Of a DNA stretch of 64,000 bases, positions 1 to 8,512 are shown piece after piece. Position 1 is the stretch's first letter; every line of letters begins with the position of its first letter. A program made the position numbers and the translations under genes. Source of the stretch: Bog-473 sp963779735 (lineage in GTDB: Bacteria > Actinomycetota > Acidimicrobiia > Acidimicrobiales > RAAP-2); assembly GCA_963779735.1 (NCBI GenBank), contig CAVZZJ010000003.1, positions 186,001 through 250,000 of the forward strand, in the 5' to 3' direction. The notes beneath the pieces are model-generated. The model was not told the origin of the DNA and searched no databases. It saw nothing but the letters and a program-made list of their open reading frames with translations.

Positions 1-726
1 CTGCGCGTCGTAGGTCCCGAGGCGCGCCCCGCCGCCGCTGCGGCGGGGGACGACCGAGCGCAGCGGGGCCGCCAGGACGTAGGCCTGGGCGGCCGGGATC
101 GACGACGCTTGCGCCGAGACGTCGATGTGTTGGCCGAGACCCGACACGCCCCGCTCGTACAGGGCGAGGAGCGCCCCCCCGGCGGCGTCGGCTCCGGCAT
201 GGAGGAAGGCCTGGGGGAGGCTGATCCGAACGGGTGCCCGGTCGGCGTCCCCGGTGAGGGCGAGGACCATGGCCGACGCCCAGACGGTCAGGTCGGTGGC
301 GGGCCACCGGGCCCTGGGGCCATCCTGGCCGAAGGGTGAGATCGATACGTACACCAGCGCGGGATTGCGGTCCCGCAACTCCTCGTAGCCGAGACCGAGC
401 GCCGCCATCTCACCCGGCGTGGCCGACTCGATCAGCACGTCGGCTCCCTCCGCCAGCCGCCGCAGCTCGTCGCGGTCGGGCCCCGAGCGCGCCAGGTCGA
501 GCACGACCGACCGCTTGCCCCGGTTGTGCACCCAGTGGCTGAGCGAACGTTGCCGACTCGGGTCTTGGCCGAGCCACGGACCGACCCGGCGTGAGTGGGA
601 CCCGTCGGGTGGCTCGACAAGGATCACCTCGGCCCCGAGGCCGGCCAGGATCGCCCCCGCCATCTGGCCGCGCTCATCGGTGAGGTCCAGGATGCGGTAG
701 CAGTCGAGCACGGTCGATCCTTTCAT
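1..726 (-). CDS. CaiB/BaiF family (class III) CoA-transferase, N-terminal part
   Basis: The reverse strand is open from an ATG at 726 to the left edge, giving 242 codons of an incomplete protein. It begins MKGSTVLDCYRILDLTDERG and carries the family features LGAEVILVEPP, NRGKRSVVLDL, ADVLIESATPG and LVYVSISPFG. Such enzymes move CoA between acyl-CoA and a free acid without a covalent anhydride. The catalytic Asp expected near residue 170 cannot be assigned with confidence. A run of seven G near base 180 keeps the frame. It is divergent from the dioxygenase at 967, so the two may share control. The substrate is unknown. Confidence 0.85.
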   Translation of the reverse strand, partial: MKGSTVLDCYRILDLTDERGQMAGAILAGLGAEVILVEPPDGSHSRRVGPWLGQDPSRQRSLSHWVHNRGKRSVVLDLARSGPDRDELRRLAEGADVLIESATPGEMAALGLGYEELRDRNPALVYVSISPFGQDGPRARWPATDLTVWASAMVLALTGDADRAPVRISLPQAFLHAGADAAGGALLALYERGVSGLGQHIDVSAQASSIPAAQAYVLAAPLRSVVPRRSGGGARLGTYDAQ

Positions 727-838
727 TCCGCCTTGGGGGCCGCAATCGGGCAGCGTCTCCGACCGAGGTGGGATCGCCCGACCCCGATCGCTGCGGGCGA
801 TGGGCGGGCCCCGCCGGTCGGCGACGCAGCTCAGAAAA

Positions 839-856
839 CGCAAGGGTATACTTGCG
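839..856. promoter_or_regulatory. Inverted repeat over a TATACT -10-like element in the divergent intergenic region
   Basis: CGCAAG (839-844) and CTTGCG (851-856) form a perfect 6-bp inverted repeat around GGTATA. The TATACT at 847-852 could be a -10 box for the rightward dioxygenase gene. A repressor site is inferred from position only. Confidence 0.4.
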
Positions 857-966
857 CCCACTTGGCAAGGCGAGTGGTAGGGAGCTTGACCCGGGCCACG
901 GGTGGGCAGCTCGTCACGTTGTCGTGTCCTCGTGCGGTGAAGCGAGGCCGGCGTTAGGGGGTTTGC

Positions 967-1857
967 ATGCAGGTTGTGCCGCTGTCGGAGGCGCTCGGCG
1001 CCGAGCTGGTCGACGTCGACGTCACCCGTCCCCTGACCCCGGCGGAGCAGGCCGAGCTGCGCGAGCTCTTCCGCCGGTACCACCTCCTGGCCGTGCGGGG
1101 TCAGGAGGTCACCGAGGAGGACCAGAACCGTTTCGTCGGGTCCTTCGGGCCGATCCACACCTCGCAGGCGACGGGCACGCTGGCCGCGTACGTGACCAAT
1201 GGCGACGAACGGTTGGTCGGGGTGGGTACCACCGAGCTGTTGTGGCACAACGACGGCACCTACGGGGCGCACCCGGGCATCGGCACGTCGCTGTGGGGGC
1301 AAGATGTGGAGACCGGTGCCGTCCCGACGATGTTCACCAACGCCGTTGGCGTCCTCGAGCACCTGCCCGAGGAGCTCCGGGCCCGCATTGAGCCGCTGCA
1401 CGCGCTGCACATGAAGGACACCGCCGTCGAGCGGACCAACCGCCGCTGGCGCGCCGCGGACATGGAGCCGGACGCGGCACCGGGTCGGTATGTGACCTAC
1501 GTCCATCCGATCGTGTACCACCCCCCGCACCTTGACGAGCAGACGATCCTCGTGAACGAGCTTCAGACCAGCCACGTCGTCGAGCTTCCCCCAGAGGAGG
1601 GCGAGGAGTTGCTCCAAGAGCTGTTCGCCCGGCTCTACGCACCCGAGTTCGTCTACCGTCACGAGTGGCGGCCCAACGACATCATCATCTGGGACAACCT
1701 GGCGCTGCAGCACTGCCGGCCGACGGAGATGGGAACGGTCCGTCGCCACCTGCGCCGGCAGTCCCTCGACGGCTGGTACACCGACGACGGCGTGCTCGAG
1801 TGGCACGACACCGTCGTCTACGACGCCAGCATCGTGGCCGAGACCGTCGACGGTTGA
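967..1857 (+). CDS. TauD/TfdA family Fe(II)/2-oxoglutarate-dependent dioxygenase
   Basis: This 296-aa protein has the usual length of the TauD/TfdA family, which hydroxylates small molecules using 2-oxoglutarate and O2. The iron ligands are visible: H94-x-D96 in WHNDGTY and distal H249 in LQHCRP, followed by an Arg-rich stretch (RRHLRRQS) suited to binding 2-oxoglutarate. The ATG at 967 follows an AGGGGG ribosome site. It is divergent from the CoA-transferase and leads into an NTF2-fold gene, so a role in the same catabolic route is likely. The substrate could be a sulfonate, a phenoxyacid or another carboxylate. Confidence 0.88.
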   Translation: MQVVPLSEALGAELVDVDVTRPLTPAEQAELRELFRRYHLLAVRGQEVTEEDQNRFVGSFGPIHTSQATGTLAAYVTNGDERLVGVGTTELLWHNDGTYGAHPGIGTSLWGQDVETGAVPTMFTNAVGVLEHLPEELRARIEPLHALHMKDTAVERTNRRWRAADMEPDAAPGRYVTYVHPIVYHPPHLDEQTILVNELQTSHVVELPPEEGEELLQELFARLYAPEFVYRHEWRPNDIIIWDNLALQHCRPTEMGTVRRHLRRQSLDGWYTDDGVLEWHDTVVYDASIVAETVDG

Positions 1858-1923
1858 TGCGCCGGACTCCGTCCGACACCCGGGTCCGGCGTCGTGGCGA
1901 TCGGCCGTGAAAGAGTGAACGCC

Positions 1924-2382
1924 ATGACCGACGACCCTGTTGCCTACATCGCCATCGCGCAGTTGCAGCGCCGCTACGCGGACATCTCGACCCGCCGAGC
2001 CTGGAGCGAAGTCGTCGCCATCGCGACGCCCGACTGCCGCTTCTCCTTCGACACGCGGCACGGCCTCTATGAGATTGAGGGGGCGGCCGCGTTCGCCGAA
2101 TCCGGTGCGCAGCTCGCCGACCGCTTTACCTTCAGCGACTTCATCCCGGTGAACTTCGTCGTGACGTTCGGAGTCGACGGCACCGCAGACGGGCGCTCCT
2201 ACTGCCTGGAGGTCGCTCAGGAGCGGGAGACCGGCGAGTGGATCGAACACTACGGTCTCTACGAGGACGAGTACGCGCTGTTCGAAGGGACCTGGCGCTT
2301 CTCGCGACGCCACTATCGCACCCTCGCTCGACGTACGGCGGCCGGGCCGGCCGAGATCTTCCCGCTGGCGGCCCCGATCTGA
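1924..2382 (+). CDS. SnoaL-like / NTF2-fold protein
   Basis: The 152-aa product matches the SnoaL-like group of the NTF2 fold: an N-terminal helix (IAQLQRRYADISTRRAWSEV), an acidic-site strand (PDCRFSFDT) and the closing GTWRFSRRHYRTL strand. Members are small isomerases, dehydratases or binding proteins. The ATG at 1924 is preferred over an in-frame GTG at 1894 because of GAAAG upstream. It lies 66 bp after the dioxygenase gene in the same direction and may be co-transcribed. The exact reaction is unknown. Confidence 0.75.
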   Translation: MTDDPVAYIAIAQLQRRYADISTRRAWSEVVAIATPDCRFSFDTRHGLYEIEGAAAFAESGAQLADRFTFSDFIPVNFVVTFGVDGTADGRSYCLEVAQERETGEWIEHYGLYEDEYALFEGTWRFSRRHYRTLARRTAAGPAEIFPLAAPI

Positions 2383-2579
2383 GCCAGGGCGGCACCCGCG
2401 ACTCACGGCGCCACCGGCAACGCTCTCCAACGAGCCGATCGTGGGCCCGGGGTAGCTCGCCGGGTGATCGGTGGCGCGGCAAAATGTAACGCTGTCGCCA
2501 GGACTTTCACAGCTGAATCTCATGATTTGCCCGTATGGTGGGTGTGTCGCCCCTCCTCCCCCCGGTGGATGGCGACCAA

Positions 2580-2615
2580 CGCCCCCGGACCGTGCCCCCC
2601 ACGGTTGCGGGGGCG
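2580..2615. terminator. Hairpin between convergent genes
   Basis: CGCCCCCG (2580-2587) pairs with CGGGGGCG (2608-2615), and ACCGT (2589-2593) pairs with ACGGT (2601-2605), around a 7-base C-rich loop. It lies between the stop of the gene ending at 2382 and the convergent gene ending at 2649. No T-run follows, which is common in high-GC genomes. Confidence 0.55.
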
Positions 2616-2628
2616 CTCCATATTCGGC

Positions 2629-2644
2629 GGGCCCGATCGGGCCC
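2629..2644. terminator. Perfect 16-bp palindrome at the 3' end of the oxidoreductase gene
   Basis: GGGCCCGATCGGGCCC is self-complementary and begins 5 bases beyond the stop codon of the leftward gene. With the preceding hairpin it may form a bidirectional terminator. Confidence 0.4.
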
Positions 2645-2648
2645 CTCC

Positions 2649-3518
2649 TCAAAGGGCGGTGAGCACCGGAGCGAGGTCGCGCCAGGCCTGCCGGGGGAAC
2701 ATTCCCTCGTCGCTCAGCACCTGCACGCAGACGTGGTCGGCGCCGGCGTCTTGGTGCTCGCGGATGCGCGAGGCGATGGCGTCGGCGTCGCCCCATGCGA
2801 CCATGGCATCGACCAGTCGGTCCGAGCCGCCCTCGGCGAAGTCGTCCTCGGTGAAGCCGAGCCGCAGCAGGTTGTTGGCGTAGTTCGGCAGCTCCAGGTA
2901 GTGGGTGAGGTGCTGACGGCCGAGCCGCCGTGCCACGGACGGATCGTCGGAGTGGACGACGGCCTGCTCGGGGGCGACCAGCTTCGAAGGCCCCAGGGTC
3001 TCGCGGGCGATCGCCGTGTGGCGGGGGGTCACGTTGTAGGGGTGGACACCGGCCGCCCGGCGGGCCGCCAGCTCGAGCATTCGGGGACCGAGCGCCGCGA
3101 GTACTCGGCTCTCCGGAGCGAGCGGGGTGCCGGCGGCGTCGAGGCCGTCGAGGAAGGCCGCCATGGCACCGAGCGGCTTGAGGTAGCGACCCTCGCCCAG
3201 CTGGCTGTTGACCACCGGCGCGTGGCTGGCGCCGATCCCCACCAGGAAGCGGTCCCCATGCGCCGCCACCAGACGCGCGTGGGCCGACGCCGTCTCCTCG
3301 GGCGTGTGCATCCACAGGTTGAGGATGCCGGTGGCCACGGTGATCGTGCGGGTCGCCGACAAGAGCCCCTCGACGGCGCCGAAGACGTCACCCCCGGCGT
3401 CGGGGATCCACAGCGCCGTGTACCCGAGCTCTTCGAGCTCGGCCGCGGCCTCGGCCGCCTCACCGGCATCCCCGAAGCGCAGCCCGATGTTCCACACCCC
3501 GACTCCGCTGACTCTCAT
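2649..3518 (-). CDS. LLM-class (luciferase-like) F420-type oxidoreductase, TIGR03620-like
   Basis: The 289-aa protein starts MRVSGVGVWNIGLRFGDAGE. It shows the luciferase-like TIM-barrel pattern: LEELGYTALWIPDAGGDVF, TRTITVATGILNLW, GDRFLVGIGASHAP and ADHVCVQVL. This family usually uses F420H2, less often FMN, for hydride transfer. A longer open frame extends upstream to 4049 but there only shadows the next gene, so the ATG at 3518 is taken. It may belong with the leftward NTF2 gene 97 bp upstream. The substrate is unknown. Confidence 0.85.
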   Translation of the reverse strand: MRVSGVGVWNIGLRFGDAGEAAEAAAELEELGYTALWIPDAGGDVFGAVEGLLSATRTITVATGILNLWMHTPEETASAHARLVAAHGDRFLVGIGASHAPVVNSQLGEGRYLKPLGAMAAFLDGLDAAGTPLAPESRVLAALGPRMLELAARRAAGVHPYNVTPRHTAIARETLGPSKLVAPEQAVVHSDDPSVARRLGRQHLTHYLELPNYANNLLRLGFTEDDFAEGGSDRLVDAMVAWGDADAIASRIREHQDAGADHVCVQVLSDEGMFPRQAWRDLAPVLTAL

Positions 3519-3615
3519 CTGACGCGACTCCTCGTTCGGCACCGCTATCACCCGACGCTCGGAGAGTAGCCCGTTCCTCTCGAGTGGGCTCCGGGTGCCC
3601 GAGCTACTGCGCCGC

Positions 3616-4011
3616 TCAGGGCGCAAACGCCGCCGCCAGGGTCTCGGGGTTGAAGTACTCCCGCCAGAGCGCCAGGACGCCGTTGCGCCGCTCGAACACG
3701 CCGATGTAGCGATTCTGGTACGGACGGCCGGTGGAGAGGACCGTGGCGTCGCTCTGGTACTCGGCGACCAGCACGTCGGGATTGAGGCCGGGGTAGAGGG
3801 CGGTGAACTCCAGATCGAGACGGTCGAACACAGTGCCGAGGGTTCTGCCGAACATCTCCACGAGGGCCTCTCGCCCGACGACGCTGGTCCCACCGCCCGC
3901 GTAGGGAGCCTCGAACCGGACGTCGTCGGCCACCGTTCGGCCGAGGTGGTCGAGGTCCCGGCGGCCGATGGCGGCGAAGAGCGCCCTGACCAAGTCCTCG
4001 CAGTTCTCCAC
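3616..4011 (-). CDS. SnoaL-like / NTF2-fold protein
   Basis: About 131 aa from the GTG at 4011; in-frame ATGs lie at 4074 and 4104. The core CEDLVRALFAAIGRRDLDHL, ADDVRFEAPY, GREALVEMFGRT and RYIGVFERRNGVLALWREYFNP is a typical SnoaL-like domain. The GTG start is preferred because it places the conserved helix at the N-terminus and leaves about 100 bp before the divergent dehydrogenase gene at 4112. It probably acts with the luciferase-like oxidoreductase downstream. Start confidence is moderate. Confidence 0.75.
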   Translation of the reverse strand: MENCEDLVRALFAAIGRRDLDHLGRTVADDVRFEAPYAGGGTSVVGREALVEMFGRTLGTVFDRLDLEFTALYPGLNPDVLVAEYQSDATVLSTGRPYQNRYIGVFERRNGVLALWREYFNPETLAAAFAP

Positions 4012-4111
4012 GGCCTCGTCCTGCCTCGGGGGGATGGGATCCCAAGCATAGGACCCCGACGTCGAGCGGCCCATCCGATGATGCCGGGGGTGCCCGCCTA
4101 CCATACGTGCC

Positions 4112-5257
4112 GTGTACCGGTTTCCCGCCTACCTCGTCGCCCGGCATCCCGAGGTCCGGGACCACGTCCGGGCGTGGATCGCCGCCCACCCCGACCCGAC
4201 GCAGGTCGACTTCGCCCGCGGCGGCCTGATCGCCCCGGGCTGGCCGCCCCCGTGGGGGCTCGACGCGGGGGTGGGCGGTCAGCTGGTCGTGCGCCACGAG
4301 CTGGCGGCCGCCGGCCTCGTCGCGCCGCTCCCCGAGATTGAGGTCAACTGGGCCGGAGCGGCGATCCTGGGGTTCGGCTCCGATGGTCAGCGCGAGCGCT
4401 ACCTGTGGCCGCTGCTCGAGGGCAAGGAGCGGTGGTGCCGGCTGCACAGCGAGCCGGACGCCGGGTCGGACCTGGCGATGATCGCCACCCGCGCCGAGCG
4501 GACCACCGACGGCTTCCGCATCAGCGGGCAGAAGATCTGGACCTTCGGCGCCACCGGCGCCGACTTCGGCGCCCTGCTCGCCCGGACGTCGGGCGCACGC
4601 GGCGATCCGGATGGCGTCTCGTACTTCATCGTTCCGATGGGCTCGGCGGGGCTGACGATCGTTCCCATAAAGGACCTCGGCGGGGCGTCGGCTGTCAGCG
4701 AGGTGTTCTTCGACGACGTCGACCTACCGGCGGATCACCTGATCGGCGAGCTCGGCGCGGGTCTGAGGATCCGACGACCCATCGACCCCGTCCCCACCGT
4801 CCCCTTCAACCCGGGGTTCGGGGCGGGACACGATCCGGCCGTGTTCCGGCTACTGGACCTGGCCGGCCACCAGGACGTGCCCGCCACCTTCGCCGACACC
4901 ATCCTCGATCACTACGTCGAGAGCCAGAGCATCGATGCCCTGGCCATCCTCGATGCCGAAGAGGAGCACAACACCGGTACCGTCTCGGCCCAGCGGGGCG
5001 ACGTCCGACGATGGCTCACGCAGGAGTTCCGGCGGGCCGTGCTCGAGCTGGTCCACGATCTGCGCGCCGAGTGCGAGTCGCTCGACCGTCGCGCCGTCCT
5101 CGAGCGCCTCGACCAACTGGGCATGGCAGGCACGATCTTCCGGGCGGCTGTCGCCACGGTGCCCAACGGCGGGTCCGATATCCACCTCGAGACGGTCACG
5201 GCTCGTCTCTTCGACGACGGGTCACCGGTGCTCACCGCCTGGGCGGGGGAGCCATGA
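4112..5257 (+). CDS. Acyl-CoA dehydrogenase-like protein, first subunit
   Basis: The 381-aa protein carries the acyl-CoA dehydrogenase middle domain: WCRLHSEPDAGSDLA, DGFRISGQKIWTFGA, VSYFIVPM and FFDDVDLPADHLIGELGAG. The C-terminal helical half is divergent and I see no clear catalytic Glu. It starts with GTG at 4112, just after a CATACG element, so it may be leaderless. Its stop overlaps the next start in an ATGA. In actinobacteria such tandem genes often encode heterotetrameric dehydrogenases for bulky CoA esters, such as the steroid side-chain FadE pairs. That assembly is inferred here. Confidence 0.85.
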   Translation: MYRFPAYLVARHPEVRDHVRAWIAAHPDPTQVDFARGGLIAPGWPPPWGLDAGVGGQLVVRHELAAAGLVAPLPEIEVNWAGAAILGFGSDGQRERYLWPLLEGKERWCRLHSEPDAGSDLAMIATRAERTTDGFRISGQKIWTFGATGADFGALLARTSGARGDPDGVSYFIVPMGSAGLTIVPIKDLGGASAVSEVFFDDVDLPADHLIGELGAGLRIRRPIDPVPTVPFNPGFGAGHDPAVFRLLDLAGHQDVPATFADTILDHYVESQSIDALAILDAEEEHNTGTVSAQRGDVRRWLTQEFRRAVLELVHDLRAECESLDRRAVLERLDQLGMAGTIFRAAVATVPNGGSDIHLETVTARLFDDGSPVLTAWAGEP

Positions 5258-6369
5258 CGTCCGAACGGCCCGCCTACCCGCTGCTCGGGAGCGAGTACGA
5301 AATGTTGCGCACCTCGTTGCGGGGCCTCGGCCACGATCTGACCGGGGTCGACCCGGCCGCGCCACTCGACACGTCCATGCTCAAGCAGCTGGCCCTGCGC
5401 GACCTGTTGTCCGACGACGGTGCCTTGGCGCCCGACGTCGAATGGCTCGCCTGGTTGGTCATGTTCGAGGAACTGGGGCCCAGCTCCATCGGCGCCGGAC
5501 TGCTCGCCCGCATCGGATTGGGCGCAGTCGTGCTGCACCTGCTCGGCGGGGGCTCGGCGCGCGCCACCGAGCTCAAAGACGCGGCGCTCGCCGGTGAGAT
5601 CGGGCTGGCGTTGGCCATCCAAGAGCCGGGAGAGCGTTGGGCGCACGGACAGTGCGCGACCACGGCGGCCGGGGGCACCACGCCGCGCCTGTCGGGGAGC
5701 AAGCGCGCCGTCGCCCAGGGGTCGACGGCCGATATCCTCCTCGTCGTCGCCGCTGACGGCGCCGGGACGCACGTCTATGCCGTCCGGCGTGAGGCCGAAG
5801 GGGTCACCGTCGTCGACGAGCCGACGGTCGACGCCAGCCTGGCCGTCTCGGCCGTGCAGCTCGACGGTGCCCCCGCGGTGCGGCTTTCCGCGGGAGATCT
5901 CGGTGACGGGCCGCTCGTCGGAGCACTGTCGTTCGCCCGCCTCGCCCTCGCGGCGATGTGCGTGGGTTCGGCCGCCGGCGCCCTCGCGCTGGCCGTCGAC
6001 TACCTGGCGGACCGGCGCCAGTTCGGCAAGACCCTGCGCGAGTTCCAGGCGGTCTCCCACCGCTGCGGCCGCTCCCGCATCCGCCTCGAGCAGATGCGAG
6101 CGCTCGCCACACGCGCCGCTCTCGAGGGAGCACATGGCGAGTGGCAGGCCCTTCCCCACTCGGCCGCCGTGGCCCGCATGTTCTGCGCGGACGGCTACGC
6201 CTCCATCACCGCCGAGGCGATGCGCGCCGAAGGCGCGATCGGCATCACTTGGGAGAACGACCTGGCCCGGCACTACCGCCGCGCCTACTGGCTACGCGAG
6301 CTGCTCGGGGGGAGGGCCATCGAGCGCCGGCTCATCCTCGCCGAGGCCGTTCGGCTCGCTTCGGGGTAG
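5254..6369 (+). CDS. Acyl-CoA dehydrogenase-like protein, second subunit
   Basis: The 371-aa partner begins at the ATG of an ATGA overlap, so its translation is probably coupled. Its N-terminal half is weakly conserved, while the C-terminal half has the FAD-side pattern DYLADRRQFGKTLREFQAVSH and a late helix (GAIGITWENDLARHYRRAYW) typical of acyl-CoA dehydrogenases. The first gene has a good acyl-binding half and this one a good C-terminal half, which fits an obligate heteromer. Which subunit carries the catalytic base is not clear. Confidence 0.85.
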   Translation: MTSERPAYPLLGSEYEMLRTSLRGLGHDLTGVDPAAPLDTSMLKQLALRDLLSDDGALAPDVEWLAWLVMFEELGPSSIGAGLLARIGLGAVVLHLLGGGSARATELKDAALAGEIGLALAIQEPGERWAHGQCATTAAGGTTPRLSGSKRAVAQGSTADILLVVAADGAGTHVYAVRREAEGVTVVDEPTVDASLAVSAVQLDGAPAVRLSAGDLGDGPLVGALSFARLALAAMCVGSAAGALALAVDYLADRRQFGKTLREFQAVSHRCGRSRIRLEQMRALATRAALEGAHGEWQALPHSAAVARMFCADGYASITAEAMRAEGAIGITWENDLARHYRRAYWLRELLGGRAIERRLILAEAVRLASG

Positions 6370-6376
6370 TTGGCCA

Positions 6377-7159
6377 GTGGGTTCCGTGGGCGAGGCCCTG
6401 GCACTCCGACAGGACGGGCCCGATCGATGGTTGGCCTTTGCCGACCCGGACCACGAATCGATCACCGCCATGTTCGGGGGCTGGACCGCGGGGGTCGGCC
6501 TCGGGTCGGTGCTGCGGTCGGCCACCGGGGCGGCGACCCCCTCGGCGATGACGATCAACTTCATCGGGGCGATCACGCCGGACCAAGAGGTGGCCATTGA
6601 GGTCCATCGCCTGGGTGGAGGGCGCTCCATCGAGCACTGGCGCGCCGATGTCCGCTCGACCGCGGGCGATGGGGTCCTGGCCTCGGCCATGGTGGTGTTG
6701 ACCAACCGACGGGACACCGATAGCCACAGCCAGTTCTCCATGCCGGCCGTCCCCGACCCCGAGACGCTCGAGGAGTTCCATGCCCCGGGCCCACAAGGGC
6801 GCCAGACGATGCTCCGCCGGGTCTCGGGCGACTACGCGAGCGGCGACTCCTCGAGCACCCACTGGATGCGCGACATGTCGGGGCGAGCGCTCGACCACGT
6901 GCAGCTCGCCTACCTCGCCGATCAGCACGCCCCGCGCTCGTTCTTCTGGGAGCCCGGGCCCCGCCTGTCCGCGACGCTCACCATGTCGGTGTACTTCCAC
7001 GCCACCGACGACGAGATCGCCGCCGCGGGTAGCGACTACCTGCTGGCCGAGACGACGGGGACCAGAGGCCATCGGTCGACGTCGGATCAGCACGCCCGGA
7101 TCTGGAGCCGCCCAGGCGCGCTGCTGGCGACGACCGAGCAGCTCTGCTGGTACAGATGA
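6377..7159 (+). CDS. Acyl-CoA thioesterase-like (double hot-dog) protein
   Basis: The 260-aa product fits the thioesterase-like superfamily with two hot-dog repeats: MFGGWTAGVGLGSVLR followed by INFIGAITPDQEVAIEVHRLGGGRSIEHWRADV in the first half, and DHVQLAYLADQHAPRSF with LTMSVYFHATDDE in the second. It would hydrolyse or bind an acyl-CoA. The GTG at 6377 follows GGGGTAG at 6363-6369, and the gene begins 7 bases after the preceding stop, so it is in the dehydrogenase operon. Confidence 0.8.
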   Translation: MGSVGEALALRQDGPDRWLAFADPDHESITAMFGGWTAGVGLGSVLRSATGAATPSAMTINFIGAITPDQEVAIEVHRLGGGRSIEHWRADVRSTAGDGVLASAMVVLTNRRDTDSHSQFSMPAVPDPETLEEFHAPGPQGRQTMLRRVSGDYASGDSSSTHWMRDMSGRALDHVQLAYLADQHAPRSFFWEPGPRLSATLTMSVYFHATDDEIAAAGSDYLLAETTGTRGHRSTSDQHARIWSRPGALLATTEQLCWYR

Positions 7160-7223
7160 CCCGAAGCCGGGGCGGGGACTGCGAGCCGAATCGGGACGGC
7201 GTCGAGACAGGGGGTGGTGCTCC

Positions 7224-8426
7224 GTGGTGACCTTCGACTTCACCGGGTTGCTCGTGGTGGCCGTCGTGGCCTTCCTGGCCCCGTTAGCGGCCAGTCTCGT
7301 GCCCCGGCGGCTCGTCCCCGCGGTGGTGCTCGAGGTCCTCCTCGGCGTGGCCGTCGGGCCCCAGGGCCTGGGCTGGGTCGAGCCGCGTGGTGCGGTCGAG
7401 CTCCTCTACCTGATGGGTCTGGGCTTCCTGCTCTTCCTGGCCGGCCAGGACATCGATCCCGCGCACTTTCGCGACCCGATGCTGCGCCTCACCGGGTCTG
7501 CCTACCTGGTCTCGCTGGCCCTGGCGTTCCCGGTGGCACTAGGGCTGATCGCCGTGTCCTCCGGCGCCGACCTCCGACTCATCGCGCTGTCGCTGACGTC
7601 GAGCTCGCTCGGGATCGTGGTGCCGGTTATCCGCGACGCCGGAGAGATCAAGAGCGACTTCGGTCAGCTCACGGTGATGGCGGGCACGGTGGGGGAGTTC
7701 GCGTCGCTGCTCTTGCTCACGGTGCTGTTCTCGGCCGACGCCAAGTCCACCCCCGAGCAGATCCTCTACGTCGTGATCATGGGGGCGGCCGCCGCCGCCG
7801 CCGGCCTTGGCCTCTACGCGTTGTGGAGGACGGGCCGCATGCGCAGGGTTCTCGGTGAGCTCGACGACTCGGCCTCACAGCTACGCGTGCGTGGCGCGTT
7901 CGTCGTCTTGTTGATCTTTGCCGGGCTGGCCCACGGGTTCGGGGTGGACTCCCTGCTCGGGGCCTTCGTTGCCGGGGTGGTGCTCCGTCTGGCCGACCGC
8001 GACGATCGGCCCAACATCGACGTCTTCCACGCCAAGTTGGACGCCATCGGCTTCGGGTTCCTCATCCCCGTGTTTTTCGTGGCCACCGGGGTCCAGTTCA
8101 ACGTGCACGCCCTGTTCTCCAACGCCTCGGCCCTCGAGCTCGTTCCCCTCTTGGTGGTGGCGATGGTCGTCGTGCGGGGCGGGCCCGCCCTGCTCTATCG
8201 ATCGCGCCTCGGGACCCGGTCCGCCATCGCCGTCGGGCTCCTGCAGTCGGCGACCCTCACCTTCCCCGTGGTGGTCGCCGAGATCGGCACCTCGCTCAAC
8301 CTGCTCAGCCAGGCCACGGCGGCGGCGCTCATCGGCGCCGCCCTGCTCTCCACCCTGCTCTTCCCGGCGTTCGCTCTGGCCCTGCGCCCGTGGACCTCGA
8401 CGGTGGAGGCACCGGCGGCTCCATAG
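7224..8426 (+). CDS. Cation:proton antiporter, CPA2 (KefB/GerN-like) family
   Basis: The 400-aa polytopic protein has about 11-12 hydrophobic segments. It includes the family motifs VVLEVLLGVAVGPQGLGWV and LLYLMGLGFLLFLAGQDIDP and a mid-protein LLGAFVAGVVLR segment. It likely exchanges Na+ or K+ for protons, or moves an organic acid. No C-terminal RCK domain is present. GTG codons at 7224 and 7227 follow a GGGGTGG site. It is 64 bp downstream of the thioesterase gene, so it may be the transport step of the catabolic block or an unrelated neighbour. Confidence 0.85.
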   Translation: MVTFDFTGLLVVAVVAFLAPLAASLVPRRLVPAVVLEVLLGVAVGPQGLGWVEPRGAVELLYLMGLGFLLFLAGQDIDPAHFRDPMLRLTGSAYLVSLALAFPVALGLIAVSSGADLRLIALSLTSSSLGIVVPVIRDAGEIKSDFGQLTVMAGTVGEFASLLLLTVLFSADAKSTPEQILYVVIMGAAAAAAGLGLYALWRTGRMRRVLGELDDSASQLRVRGAFVVLLIFAGLAHGFGVDSLLGAFVAGVVLRLADRDDRPNIDVFHAKLDAIGFGFLIPVFFVATGVQFNVHALFSNASALELVPLLVVAMVVVRGGPALLYRSRLGTRSAIAVGLLQSATLTFPVVVAEIGTSLNLLSQATAAALIGAALLSTLLFPAFALALRPWTSTVEAPAAP

Positions 8427-8491
8427 TCGACGACTTGAGGAAGGGCCCTTGCGCTGTCACCTGTCGCCATATAGATGCTTGCCGGCAGGTA

Positions 8492-8504
8492 TGTAGTTAC
8501 TACA
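8492..8504. promoter_or_regulatory. Palindromic operator candidate for the MarR gene
   Basis: TGTAGTTACTACA is a perfect 6+1+6 palindrome ending 8 bases before the ATG of the MarR gene. The position suggests autorepression. A related TGTAACTACA core lies at 13419-13428. Confidence 0.5.
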
Positions 8505-8512
8505 CTGGGAGC

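Noticed and set aside
2649..4049. 466-aa leftward open frame covering the luciferase-like gene and upstream sequence
   Set aside because: The upstream half is only an alternate frame of the NTF2-fold gene at 3616-4011. The luciferase-like protein starts at 3518.
4912..6273. 453-aa antisense open frame
   Set aside because: It is a GC-driven shadow of the acyl-CoA dehydrogenase genes and shows no domain.
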